Assembly: GCA_964484465.1 (NCBI GenBank)
Contig: CAZAFL010000003.1
Coordinates: forward strand, 62,001 to 126,000
Reading direction: 5' to 3'
Origin: CAZAFL01 sp964484465
Lineage (GTDB): Bacteria; Bacteroidota; Ignavibacteria; UBA10030; SZUA-254
Length of the DNA stretch: 64,000 nucleotides
A program made the position numbers and the translations under genes. A model generated the notes under the pieces. It had not been told where the DNA came from and did not search any database. It saw only the letters and a list, made by a program, of their open reading frames with translations. Positions 9,135 to 16,916 of the stretch are shown in pieces (position 1 is the first letter of the stretch; the number at the start of each line of letters is the position of its first letter).

Positions 9135-10895
9135 TTAATTACCAACAATGAAGTCGCGTTTTTGAGAATACTCCCCCGCGACCAGCAAGCAGGTATAGTT
9201 TCCTTTCTTAAGATTTGAAACATTCGTCGCTGCGATATATCGTCCCGCCTCCTGTACTGAATCCACGATATTCATGACCTCATTATTCGCCATATCCAAA
9301 ATTTTCAGCAGAACCGGCGATTGCCGTTTAATCTCGTATGGAATAAAGACGATCCCATTCGCTGAACCGGGATATTGCTCACCCAGCTTAAACTCAAGCT
9401 CATACCGTTTTGCAAGCTCCGCGATTTCGGGAATAAGCGCCGCGCGTTCCCGCGTCGGTGCACTTTCATTATTTCCTTTATCGAAGGAGCTCACCGCATA
9501 ATAATATTGAGCCGCAGCAGGGTGGACAATGGTGTCGCTGTACATTGTAGCTGCAGAAGTTGTAATCGTCAGAAGATTTTCCGGCGCGAGTACATTCACA
9601 GGCGATCGTGACGATCGATAAATATTATAATAACGCGCATAATCTCCATCGACTGCACGCGTCGGTTTATCCCACTGAAGGTTGAAGATTCCACCCGTAC
9701 TACTTCTGACGACAAGATTCTGAGGAGGGTTTGGAGGAATTGAATCCTTCCATGGCATCGGCGGAATATTTGCAGGATACCTGTACCGCATTCCTACCTC
9801 CAGCATGTTTGCAATGTGTTCGTAGCGGAAAAAGGAATTTCCTGCAGCTCCTGCACAGCGGGAGGTATCGATAAGTTCGGGAATTTGCTCATGAACCTCC
9901 GGTTTATATGCACCGATGCCGAGGTACACATGACGGCCAAAGGAATGAGTCGACCAGTCTCTGGCCAGCAGACCGAAGTCGGGATTGCCCGACTTCCCTC
10001 CTAACTGCCAGTACACCTGCGGCGCAACGTAGTCATGTTTTCCTTCACGGAGCCATTCACGAGAATCCTGAAAAAGTTCATAGTATCCCTGCAAGCCGCT
10101 TGCCCGGGGGAGGTTCGTATAAATCCCGATGGGAGCCGAACCTATTTTTAACATTGGCTTTACAGCCGTTGCAGAATCGTAAAATGACCGCACAAATTGA
10201 TTGATATTCTCTCTTCTCCAATCTTCCTTCGAGAGTTTCTTTCCGTATCGTTTGTACGTAGATTCGTCGGGGAATGGTTTCCCCGGATATCGAATGAAGT
10301 CAAAATGAATGCCGTCAATGTCGTACCGACGCACAATCTCCATTCCAATTTCAACTAGATAATTACGAACTGCAGGAATACCGGGGTCTAACCACCATTC
10401 ATTTTCGATAAGATGAAACCATTCGGGGTGCCGCAAGATGATATGTTGCGGATTGGATTCCGGAGGCTTCGACTTGCCTGTTCTGGTAAGAAATGCGTTG
10501 AACCAAGCATGGACCTCCATTCCCTGTTCGTGAGCTTCCCGTATGATAAACGCAAGCGGATCCCATCCCGGGTCTTTTCCAAGTGTACCGGTGAGTTGAT
10601 CTGACCAGGGTTCGGTCCTGGACTTATACATCGCATCACCCCGACCACGCGCCTGAAAAAAAATAGTATTAAACCTGGCAGCTTTCAGGTTCATGACGAT
10701 TTGTTGAAGGGAACGCTTCTGCTGAGCTGTGTCGAACGTTGTAGGCCAATCAAGCCCGCCGATAGTCGTAACCCAGACGGCCCGAAACTCATGTGTTGTA
10801 GGATGAGCACAATCAGTCTGCGACATCGACGGCGAGCCGAAGAAACAAACAGTGAGCGTACAAAGCCAGACAACACGTACGAAAGTCGTAGTAAT
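9135..10895 (-). CDS. Secreted GHL10-type glycoside hydrolase (DUF187) with fibronectin-like C-terminal domain
   Basis: From the ATG at 10826 the protein has 563 residues. The catalytic TIM-barrel part (about 12-340) opens 'EFRAVWVTTIGGLDWP' and contains 'FNTIFFQARGRGDAMY', 'GMEVHAWFNAFL', 'RYDIDGIHFDFIRYPG' and 'APQVYWQLG', the hallmarks of the GHL10/DUF187 family that includes peptidoglycan- and glycan-active hydrolases. A fibronectin type III-like domain (about 365-460) and a beta domain follow. Upstream of the ATG the same frame continues with a clear signal peptide (TFVRVVWLCTLTVCFFG) but has no ATG, GTG or TTG. An ATT at 10895-10893, 8 bases after an AAAGG site, is the best in-frame start, so that start is used here. 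Alternatively one base is missing near 10883-10885 and a TTG at 10900 starts the protein. See findings. Confidence 0.85.
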   Translation of the reverse strand: MTTTFVRVVWLCTLTVCFFGSPSMSQTDCAHPTTHEFRAVWVTTIGGLDWPTTFDTAQQKRSLQQIVMNLKAARFNTIFFQARGRGDAMYKSRTEPWSDQLTGTLGKDPGWDPLAFIIREAHEQGMEVHAWFNAFLTRTGKSKPPESNPQHIILRHPEWFHLIENEWWLDPGIPAVRNYLVEIGMEIVRRYDIDGIHFDFIRYPGKPFPDESTYKRYGKKLSKEDWRRENINQFVRSFYDSATAVKPMLKIGSAPIGIYTNLPRASGLQGYYELFQDSREWLREGKHDYVAPQVYWQLGGKSGNPDFGLLARDWSTHSFGRHVYLGIGAYKPEVHEQIPELIDTSRCAGAAGNSFFRYEHIANMLEVGMRYRYPANIPPMPWKDSIPPNPPQNLVVRSSTGGIFNLQWDKPTRAVDGDYARYYNIYRSSRSPVNVLAPENLLTITTSAATMYSDTIVHPAAAQYYYAVSSFDKGNNESAPTRERAALIPEIAELAKRYELEFKLGEQYPGSANGIVFIPYEIKRQSPVLLKILDMANNEVMNIVDSVQEAGRYIAATNVSNLKKGNYTCLLVAGEYSQKRDFIVGN

Positions 10896-10921
10896 ATCAA
10901 TCGCCTTTGTTAATGAAAAAG

Positions 10922-10950
10922 AATATAGAAGAGTACGTTCTGATAAGCAA
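10922..10950 (-). promoter_or_regulatory. Promoter of the GHL10-type hydrolase gene
   Basis: On the minus strand TTGCTT (10950-10945), 17-base spacer, TATATT (10927-10922). Predicted transcription start is near 10915, leaving room for the AAAGG ribosome binding site at 10908-10904. It matches the spacing and hexamers of the speB and secD promoters in this window. Confidence 0.6.
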
Positions 10951-11001
10951 GTATATTTGCCAATCCTATGCTTTATGTCGAATCGGGATGAGGAAAAATG
11001 A

Positions 11002-11030
11002 TTGACTTTGAGGAAAATTTACGTTATATT
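11002..11030 (+). promoter_or_regulatory. Promoter of the secD-secF-STAS operon
   Basis: TTGACT (11002-11007), 17-base spacer, TATATT (11025-11030). The leader would be about 60 bases to the GTG start of secD, with an AAGGA site just before it. Confidence 0.65.
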
Positions 11031-11098
11031 TTTCTCCTAAATTCTCGATAAACAAGCCTCATTGTACCAATTTTGAACTAGAAGTGTAAGGACGTTAC

Positions 11099-12982
11099 GT
11101 GAAGAAAAATCGCGGCAAGATAGTTATTATTCTTATTTCCATCCTGCTTTCTCTCTACTTTCTCTATCCCACGTATAAGGACTATAGTTTCAACAAGGAT
11201 ATACGAAAGCTTTCCGGAACGGATAGTCTAAAATATTTTGATGAACACGAAAGCGGAATCAGGGATGCACGTCTGAAGCGTATTAAACTGGGTCTTGACT
11301 TGCAGGGGGGAATGCGAGTCGTGTTGGAAGTGAATGTCATTAAACTTCTCGAAGACCTTGCAAAAAACAAAGACGACCAGTTTACTTCGACGATGCAGGA
11401 AGTCCGCTCCGAAATAAAAACTGGTGAAGAGGACCTCATCGATTTACTGCAGAAAAAATTCCAGGCAAAACAAATTCGTCTCAGCCGGTACTACGGCAGC
11501 ATCCGGGACAGTGACGATGACATTGTAAAAAAATTACGGGATGAAACTACCAATGCTATCGACCGGGCAATGGAAATCGTCCGGAACCGTGTCGACCAAT
11601 ACGGTGTTTCTGAACCTTCCATTCAGAAACAGGGCGGCAGGAGAATCATCGTTGAATTACCGGGCGTCAGTAAAGAAGCAGAGGTGCGGCAATTACTGCA
11701 GGGTACTGCACTATTGGAATTCAAATTGCTTATCGACCCGCAGATTACCCAGAAGATTTATGAATCGATCGATAAGGTAGTCGCCGGAAAGAACCCGAAC
11801 GATACCACTGGAACCGATACTTCTGCCGCCACGGCGACAAACGATACAAGTTCCAAAAAGGATTCCGCTCTGGCTGCCCTTCCCGAGGAACAGCTGAAAG
11901 CTGAAAAGAAAGCTGAAAAGGAACATCCTTTCTTCATGTTGGCAAATCCTTTTCAGCAGGAAGGACAAAACTGGAGCGGCGAGCTGTACAGCACTGAAGA
12001 AAACAAAGCCAAAGTTATGCGGATACTCGAACAGCCGGAAGTAAAAAAACTTATTCCGTCCGACATGGCGTTTGTCTGGGAAGCAAAACCCCGGTTCATA
12101 ACGGAGGCAAAAAAGTATTATGCTCTGTACGCTGTAAAGAAACAACCGGAGCTGACTGGAGGCGTTATCGTGAACGCTCGTGCGACGATCGACCCCAGTT
12201 TCAATACACCTATTGTAACGATGGAGATGAACAGCGAGGGTTCCCGGGAATGGGCGCGCATCACGGGCGCCAACATCAACAAGCGAATGGCGATCATCAT
12301 GGATAATTCCTGTTTCTCTGCTCCTGTCATTCGTACAAAAATTACCGGTGGAAACTCTCAGATTGAAGGAATGGCGAATGTGGAAGAGGCAAAGCTGCTG
12401 GAAATCGTGCTGAAGGCGGGTGCTCTTCCGGCTCCCGTTGATATTATTCAACAGGCAACAGTGGGACCCTCATTGGGCGAAGATTCGATTCAAAAGGGTG
12501 TTCTGGCAGCGATGCTTGCGCTTGGGCTGACTGCAATATTTATGATCGTTTATTACCGCACCGGCGGAACAATGGCGGACATTGCCCTGCTTTTGAATAT
12601 TCTCTTCGTGCTGGGTGTGCTCGCGGGGTTCCAGGGAACATTAACGCTTCCTGGCATCGCTGGATTAATTCTGACTGTAGCAATCGCTGTCGATGCCAAC
12701 GTTCTTATCTATGAGCGCATCCGGGAAGAATCGGTAACCGGAAAAACTCTCTCTGCAGCAATTGATGCCGGATATAAACGGGCGTTTACGGCAATTTTTG
12801 ATTCCAACCTGACGGCATTTATCACCGGCGTTATTCTTTACCAATTCGGCAGCGGGCCAGTTCAAGGATTTGCTCTGACGCTTATGATCGGCATTGTCGC
12901 AAGCGTCTTCAGTGCAGTGGTAGTGAGTCATGTCATTATCAACGTCCTGGTCGAACGCGGCAAACACGTCGGTTTCGGATAA
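11099..12982 (+). CDS. secD: Protein translocase subunit SecD
   Basis: 627-residue RND-type membrane protein that, with SecF, uses the proton-motive force to complete protein export through SecYEG. Visible features are an N-terminal membrane segment (about 7-25), the conserved 'LGLDLQGGMRVVLEV' entrance to the P1 domain, and 'NRVDQYGVSEPSIQKQGG'. A long insert (about 235-340) contains the low-complexity stretch 'TTGTDTSAATATNDTSSKKD'. The C-terminal five-helix bundle has 'AVDANVLIYERIREE', the family signature with the proton-pathway Asp. The start is GTG with a TAAGGA site a few bases before it. secF follows after 22 bases. Confidence 0.96.
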   Translation: MKKNRGKIVIILISILLSLYFLYPTYKDYSFNKDIRKLSGTDSLKYFDEHESGIRDARLKRIKLGLDLQGGMRVVLEVNVIKLLEDLAKNKDDQFTSTMQEVRSEIKTGEEDLIDLLQKKFQAKQIRLSRYYGSIRDSDDDIVKKLRDETTNAIDRAMEIVRNRVDQYGVSEPSIQKQGGRRIIVELPGVSKEAEVRQLLQGTALLEFKLLIDPQITQKIYESIDKVVAGKNPNDTTGTDTSAATATNDTSSKKDSALAALPEEQLKAEKKAEKEHPFFMLANPFQQEGQNWSGELYSTEENKAKVMRILEQPEVKKLIPSDMAFVWEAKPRFITEAKKYYALYAVKKQPELTGGVIVNARATIDPSFNTPIVTMEMNSEGSREWARITGANINKRMAIIMDNSCFSAPVIRTKITGGNSQIEGMANVEEAKLLEIVLKAGALPAPVDIIQQATVGPSLGEDSIQKGVLAAMLALGLTAIFMIVYYRTGGTMADIALLLNILFVLGVLAGFQGTLTLPGIAGLILTVAIAVDANVLIYERIREESVTGKTLSAAIDAGYKRAFTAIFDSNLTAFITGVILYQFGSGPVQGFALTLMIGIVASVFSAVVVSHVIINVLVERGKHVGFG

Positions 12983-13004
12983 TTTATCTCAAAGGAGATT
13001 TTGA

Positions 13005-13973
13005 ATGCGGTTTTTCGGTAAAACAAATATTGATTTTATGGGGAAACGGAAAATGTGGTACACAGTTTCTGTTTCCGTCATTCTCATTGGATTCCTGTCA
13101 CTCGGCATCAAAGGTTTTCACTTTGGCATTGATTTCCTGGGTGGGACGGAACTCATCATCGAATTCTCTCAACCTCCCGACGTCGGCAAAGTCCGCACAA
13201 TGATGGACAATGCCGGTTTCACCAAAGCTGAAATCAAGGCGTACGGCGGTGAGAGAAGATTGCTGATACGCACAGAACGTCAGGGGGAAGGAACCAGCAT
13301 CGGTGATAGGATTAAAGAGGAACTCCAGAAAACATTCCCGGAATATAACCCGAAAGTTCTGCAGGAACAAAAAATCGGTCCGAAGATAGGCCAGGAACTT
13401 CGGCGCAACGCTCTCTATGCCGTCCTTTCATCTCTTGTACTTATGGGGCTGTACGTTGCATTCCGGTTTGAGTTTATTTACGGTCTTGGTGCGATCGTGG
13501 CTCTTTTCCATGACGTTGCGGTCGCTCTCGGCTTCGTCTCTCTCATCGACGGACTCACGCCGTATACAAATTTTGAAATTGACCAGAATATGATCGCTGC
13601 GTTTCTGACAATCATCGGTCTTTCGATGAATGACACCGTAGTGATTTTCGACCGTATTCGCGAAAACAAAAAGATCTACCGTTCCATGGGACTTCAGGAC
13701 TTGATTAATAAGAGTCTTAATGAAACACTCAGCCGTACAATTATCACTTCCGGTACAATTTTCGCTATTACGATTATTCTCTTCTTCCTCGGCGGAGAAG
13801 TCAACAGGGGTTTTGCGTTTGCTCTGACGATCGGAATTACCACTGGGACTTATTCTTCGATTTATATCGCAAGCGCTATCGCGCTCGATTATACAAACCG
13901 AAGACTCGCGAGGAAAAACAAACTCGCCGTGCCTGAAAAAGTCAGCTATGAAGCTATCAACCAGGGAAATTGA
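13005..13973 (+). CDS. secF: Protein translocase subunit SecF
   Basis: 322-residue partner of SecD in the inner membrane. It has an N-terminal membrane helix (about 18-38), the 'FHFGIDFLGGTELIIEF' entrance, a periplasmic domain to about 125, and the helix bundle with 'LSMNDTVVIFDRIRENKK', which carries the conserved acidic residues. A good AAAGGAG site precedes the ATG. The last nine codons overlap the start of the STAS gene in another frame, tying the two genes translationally. Confidence 0.96.
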   Translation: MRFFGKTNIDFMGKRKMWYTVSVSVILIGFLSLGIKGFHFGIDFLGGTELIIEFSQPPDVGKVRTMMDNAGFTKAEIKAYGGERRLLIRTERQGEGTSIGDRIKEELQKTFPEYNPKVLQEQKIGPKIGQELRRNALYAVLSSLVLMGLYVAFRFEFIYGLGAIVALFHDVAVALGFVSLIDGLTPYTNFEIDQNMIAAFLTIIGLSMNDTVVIFDRIRENKKIYRSMGLQDLINKSLNETLSRTIITSGTIFAITIILFFLGGEVNRGFAFALTIGITTGTYSSIYIASAIALDYTNRRLARKNKLAVPEKVSYEAINQGN

Positions 13974-14289
13974 AGGCGTTATCGTCATCGAGCTCGGTGG
14001 CAGCGTGCTCGGCGGCCCGGATGCAACCGAGCTGAATAACGAGATCCACAAGCTCATCGAGAAGCGAAAGAAAAAAATCGTCCTCGACCTTTCCAAAGTA
14101 CATACGATGAACAGCTCGGGCCTAGGGATGCTCATTGCAGCGCTTACGGCATTGAGAAATGCGGGAGGCGACCTTCTCCTTGCAGGTGCATCAAAAAAGA
14201 TCGAAACACTCCTAGTCATCACGAAATTATCAACGGTGTTTGAGCTTTTTCCCGCTGTCAAGAACGCCGTGGCAAATTTTGCAAAATAA
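13948..14289 (+). CDS. STAS-domain anti-anti-sigma factor
   Basis: 113 residues, a stand-alone STAS domain of the SpoIIAA/RsbV type that binds and removes an anti-sigma kinase depending on its own phosphorylation. The core reads 'KIVLDLSKVHTMNSSGLGML', with the Ser-Ser-Gly-Leu phospho-acceptor loop intact around residue 56; the residue before it is Asn where Asp is common. The ATG lies inside secF (26-base overlap). No cognate RsbW/SpoIIAB-type kinase or phosphatase is in the window, so its partner is unknown. The overlap with secF places it in the export operon. Confidence 0.9.
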   Translation: MKLSTREIEGVIVIELGGSVLGGPDATELNNEIHKLIEKRKKKIVLDLSKVHTMNSSGLGMLIAALTALRNAGGDLLLAGASKKIETLLVITKLSTVFELFPAVKNAVANFAK

Positions 14290-14311
14290 TTTTTCCGCAG
14301 TCCCCGTTATC

Positions 14312-14346
14312 ACTCCGATGTGAATTTGTATTCCTTCGGAGTTTTT
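14312..14346 (+). terminator. Intrinsic terminator between the STAS gene and purA
   Basis: Stem ACTCCGA (14312-14318) with TCGGAGT (14336-14342), an additional inner GAAT/ATTC pairing, then five T (14342-14346). It ends 18 bases before the purA ATG, leaving no room for a promoter after it. Confidence 0.6.
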
Positions 14347-14364
14347 CATTTATTCCAAGCGCGT

Positions 14365-15636
14365 ATGCCAGTCCAGATTGTCGTCGGCGCCCAATGGGGC
14401 GATGAAGGTAAGGGGAAAATCGTCGACCACCTGAGTGAAAGCGTCGACATCGTCGCACGATACCAGGGAGGAGCAAATGCCGGCCATACCGTTGTGATTG
14501 GCGATAAAGAATATGTCCTTCACCTTATACCATCCGGCATCTTTCATGCAAACGTTTCCTGCGTTATCGGCAACGGGGTTGTGATCGACCCTGCGGCACT
14601 GATCGCAGAAATTCGTCAGCTCGAGGCGCTGAACATCAACATCAAAGGCAGACTGTTCATCAGCCAGAACGCCCATCTTATTATGCCGTATCATAAATTG
14701 CTCGACTCCATCAGGGAACAAACGGCAGAAAAAATCGGCACAACAGGCAGGGGAATAGGACCTGCTTACATTGATAAGTTCATGCGTGTCGGAATCCGAA
14801 TAGCCGACCTTCTCCACCCCGACATTTTTACCAGGAAGCTTAGACGCAACATCGATGAAAAAAATCAAATCCTGAAAAAAATTTACGGGGAGAGCGAACT
14901 GGACGTTGAAAAAATCCGGTACGATTACATGGACTTCGCCGCTAAGTTCGGTGAACTGATCTCCGATACTTCACTCTTCCTTAATAAAGCCCTGCGGGAA
15001 AACAAGAACATCCTCGCAGAGGGTGCGCAAGGGGCACTGTTAGATGTTGACCACGGAACATACCCGTTTGTCACCTCTTCTAATCCTACAAGCGGCGGAG
15101 CGTGCACAGGATTAGGAATTCCCCCTACGGCAATATCTTCAATCCTCGGTGTTGTAAAAGCGTACGCTACACGTGTCGGCAATGGACCTTTTCCCACAGA
15201 GCTCGCTGACGAAACGGGTGAACGTCTGAGGGAAACTGGAGGCGAATACGGAGCCACGACCGGCCGTCCGCGGCGATGCGGCTGGTTTGATGCCGTGAAT
15301 GTACGCTATTCATCAATGGTCAACGGCTTTAAAGATATTGCGATAACAAAGCTGGACGTCCTCGACTCCTTCGATGAAATCAGGGTCTGTATCGGGTATC
15401 AATGTGGACAGAAACTACTGAAAACATTTCCTACCGACGTCGACACCCTGGAAGCAATCGCCCCGTTGTATGAAGTCTATGAAGGCTGGCAATCCCCCAC
15501 ATCGTCCGTAACATCGTTCGCTGGCCTGCCGGCGCGAGCGCAAAAATACATTTCAGCTATCAGTTCGCTGACGGGTACGGAAGTACGCATGGTATCAGTT
15601 GGCGCGCGGCGCGATCAAACAATTACACTTCATTGA
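14365..15636 (+). CDS. purA: Adenylosuccinate synthetase
   Basis: 423 residues from the ATG at 14365. It catalyses GTP-dependent joining of IMP and aspartate, the first committed step to AMP. The start 'MPVQIVVGAQWGDEGKGKI' is the canonical N-terminus with the GDEGKGK phosphate loop; the frame is open from a GTG at 14320, but that start would lie in the terminator and add a non-conserved extension. Other marks are 'YQGGANAGHTVV', 'GTTGRGIGPAYIDK', 'AEGAQGALLDVDHGTYPFVT' and 'GATTGRPRRCGWFD'. The length is normal. No clear ribosome binding site precedes the ATG. The sensor-kinase gene starts 7 bases downstream. Confidence 0.96.
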   Translation: MPVQIVVGAQWGDEGKGKIVDHLSESVDIVARYQGGANAGHTVVIGDKEYVLHLIPSGIFHANVSCVIGNGVVIDPAALIAEIRQLEALNINIKGRLFISQNAHLIMPYHKLLDSIREQTAEKIGTTGRGIGPAYIDKFMRVGIRIADLLHPDIFTRKLRRNIDEKNQILKKIYGESELDVEKIRYDYMDFAAKFGELISDTSLFLNKALRENKNILAEGAQGALLDVDHGTYPFVTSSNPTSGGACTGLGIPPTAISSILGVVKAYATRVGNGPFPTELADETGERLRETGGEYGATTGRPRRCGWFDAVNVRYSSMVNGFKDIAITKLDVLDSFDEIRVCIGYQCGQKLLKTFPTDVDTLEAIAPLYEVYEGWQSPTSSVTSFAGLPARAQKYISAISSLTGTEVRMVSVGARRDQTITLH

Positions 15637-15643
15637 GAAGAAC

Positions 15644-16858
15644 GTGTCTAATCCCCGTTCTGCAAATATTAAAATTTTTCTGCTTATCACAGCATCCCTC
15701 ATCGTGCTCGGCACCCTGTTATACACTCAGGCTCTCGTTCAACGATTGCTTCAAAAAGAGACGGAGGTTGCACGGCTCTATGCAAAATCGCTTCAATTCA
15801 TTGCCACGAGCCCCTCCGATCAGACCGATTATAGTTTCATCTTTGATGAAATCATCCGCACGATTGATTTTCCGATGATCCTGTCTGACGAGAACAGTGT
15901 TCCTCTTCAGCCGTTTCGCACAAATGCACGGAACGTAGACATCGATTCTGCTGCGTCAATTGAACAGCAGCGTGGCGCTCTTCAGCAGGAGATATCGAAA
16001 CTCGATAAACAGAACGCTCCGATCAAAGTCACGCTAAAGGTTACCCAGGCAGATTCCATTGTCCAATACGTTCACTACGGTGAGTCGACATTAGTCACAA
16101 AGTTACGGTATTTGCCGTATGTTGAGCTCACTGTTGGCGGGATGTTCATCCTCATAGGATATATCGGGTTCAGCTATATCAAGAGGAACGAACAGAGCAA
16201 CATCTGGGTGGGCATGGCAAAAGAAACCGCCCACCAGCTCGGCACACCGTTGTCGAGCCTCCTCGGATGGGTGGAGATGGTCAAATCGAATGCAACCAAT
16301 GACCCGAAACAACTTGAAACTATCGTAGAAATAGAGAACGACCTCGTCCGACTTCAGAAGGTCACAGAGCGATTTTCGAAAATTGGTTCGAAACCGCAGC
16401 TGAAGGAGGAGGATCTCAACGAAGTTATCTCCTCAACGATTCAGTATTTTAAGCGCCGCCTGCCAGCACGTTTTGCCGAAGGGCGTAACATCGAAATCAA
16501 CATTGTCCCCGATCATCGGATAACAGCAGACATCAATCGTGAACTTTTCGAATGGGTCATCGAAAATCTCATAAAAAATTCTCTCGATGCGATTGAATCG
16601 AAAGAAGGTACGATCACGATCTCCCTCACGACGAAAGGCTCTTCCGTTCTTATCGATGTAAGGGATACCGGAAAGGGAATAGATATGAAGTACAGGAAGG
16701 ATATCTTCCGGCCCGGCTACAGCACAAAACAGCGGGGCTGGGGGTTGGGACTCAGCCTTTCAAAACGCATTATCGAATCGTATCACAAGGGAAAGCTCTT
16801 CGTGAAGGAAAGTAAAATCGGAAAAGGAACAACCATCAGGATAAGACTGATACAGTAA
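15644..16858 (+). CDS. Membrane sensor histidine kinase (orphan)
   Basis: About 404 residues from the GTG at 15644, which has an AGAAG site; the frame also allows a TTG at 15599 inside purA. Membrane helices at about 8-30 and 165-185 flank a periplasmic sensor of about 130 residues. The DHp helix has the His in 'AKETAHQLGTPLSSLLGW' (near residue 196). The ATPase domain shows the N box 'ENLIKNSLDAI', the G1 box 'DVRDTGKGI' and the G2 box 'GWGLGLSLSKRII'. Kinases with an H-Q-x-G-T-P box are common in Bacteroidota. No response regulator is adjacent, so the output is unknown. Confidence 0.9.
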   Translation: MSNPRSANIKIFLLITASLIVLGTLLYTQALVQRLLQKETEVARLYAKSLQFIATSPSDQTDYSFIFDEIIRTIDFPMILSDENSVPLQPFRTNARNVDIDSAASIEQQRGALQQEISKLDKQNAPIKVTLKVTQADSIVQYVHYGESTLVTKLRYLPYVELTVGGMFILIGYIGFSYIKRNEQSNIWVGMAKETAHQLGTPLSSLLGWVEMVKSNATNDPKQLETIVEIENDLVRLQKVTERFSKIGSKPQLKEEDLNEVISSTIQYFKRRLPARFAEGRNIEINIVPDHRITADINRELFEWVIENLIKNSLDAIESKEGTITISLTTKGSSVLIDVRDTGKGIDMKYRKDIFRPGYSTKQRGWGLGLSLSKRIIESYHKGKLFVKESKIGKGTTIRIRLIQ

Positions 16859-16916
16859 TGTTGCTCACCTGAGATGATTGCAACGGGAACGCCTTCGCAA
16901 AAAAAACTTTAGAGCG

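Noticed and set aside
11711..12451. Minus-strand open frame of 246 codons in secD
   Set aside because: Shadow of a highly conserved gene, with no family resemblance.
13428..14261. Minus-strand open frame of 277 codons over secF and the STAS gene
   Set aside because: Overlaps two solid genes and shows a low-complexity Ser/Arg/Phe composition; no start signal.
14320..14364. GTG start for purA adding 15 residues
   Set aside because: The extension lies in the terminator hairpin and T-run and is absent from the conserved PurA N-terminus.
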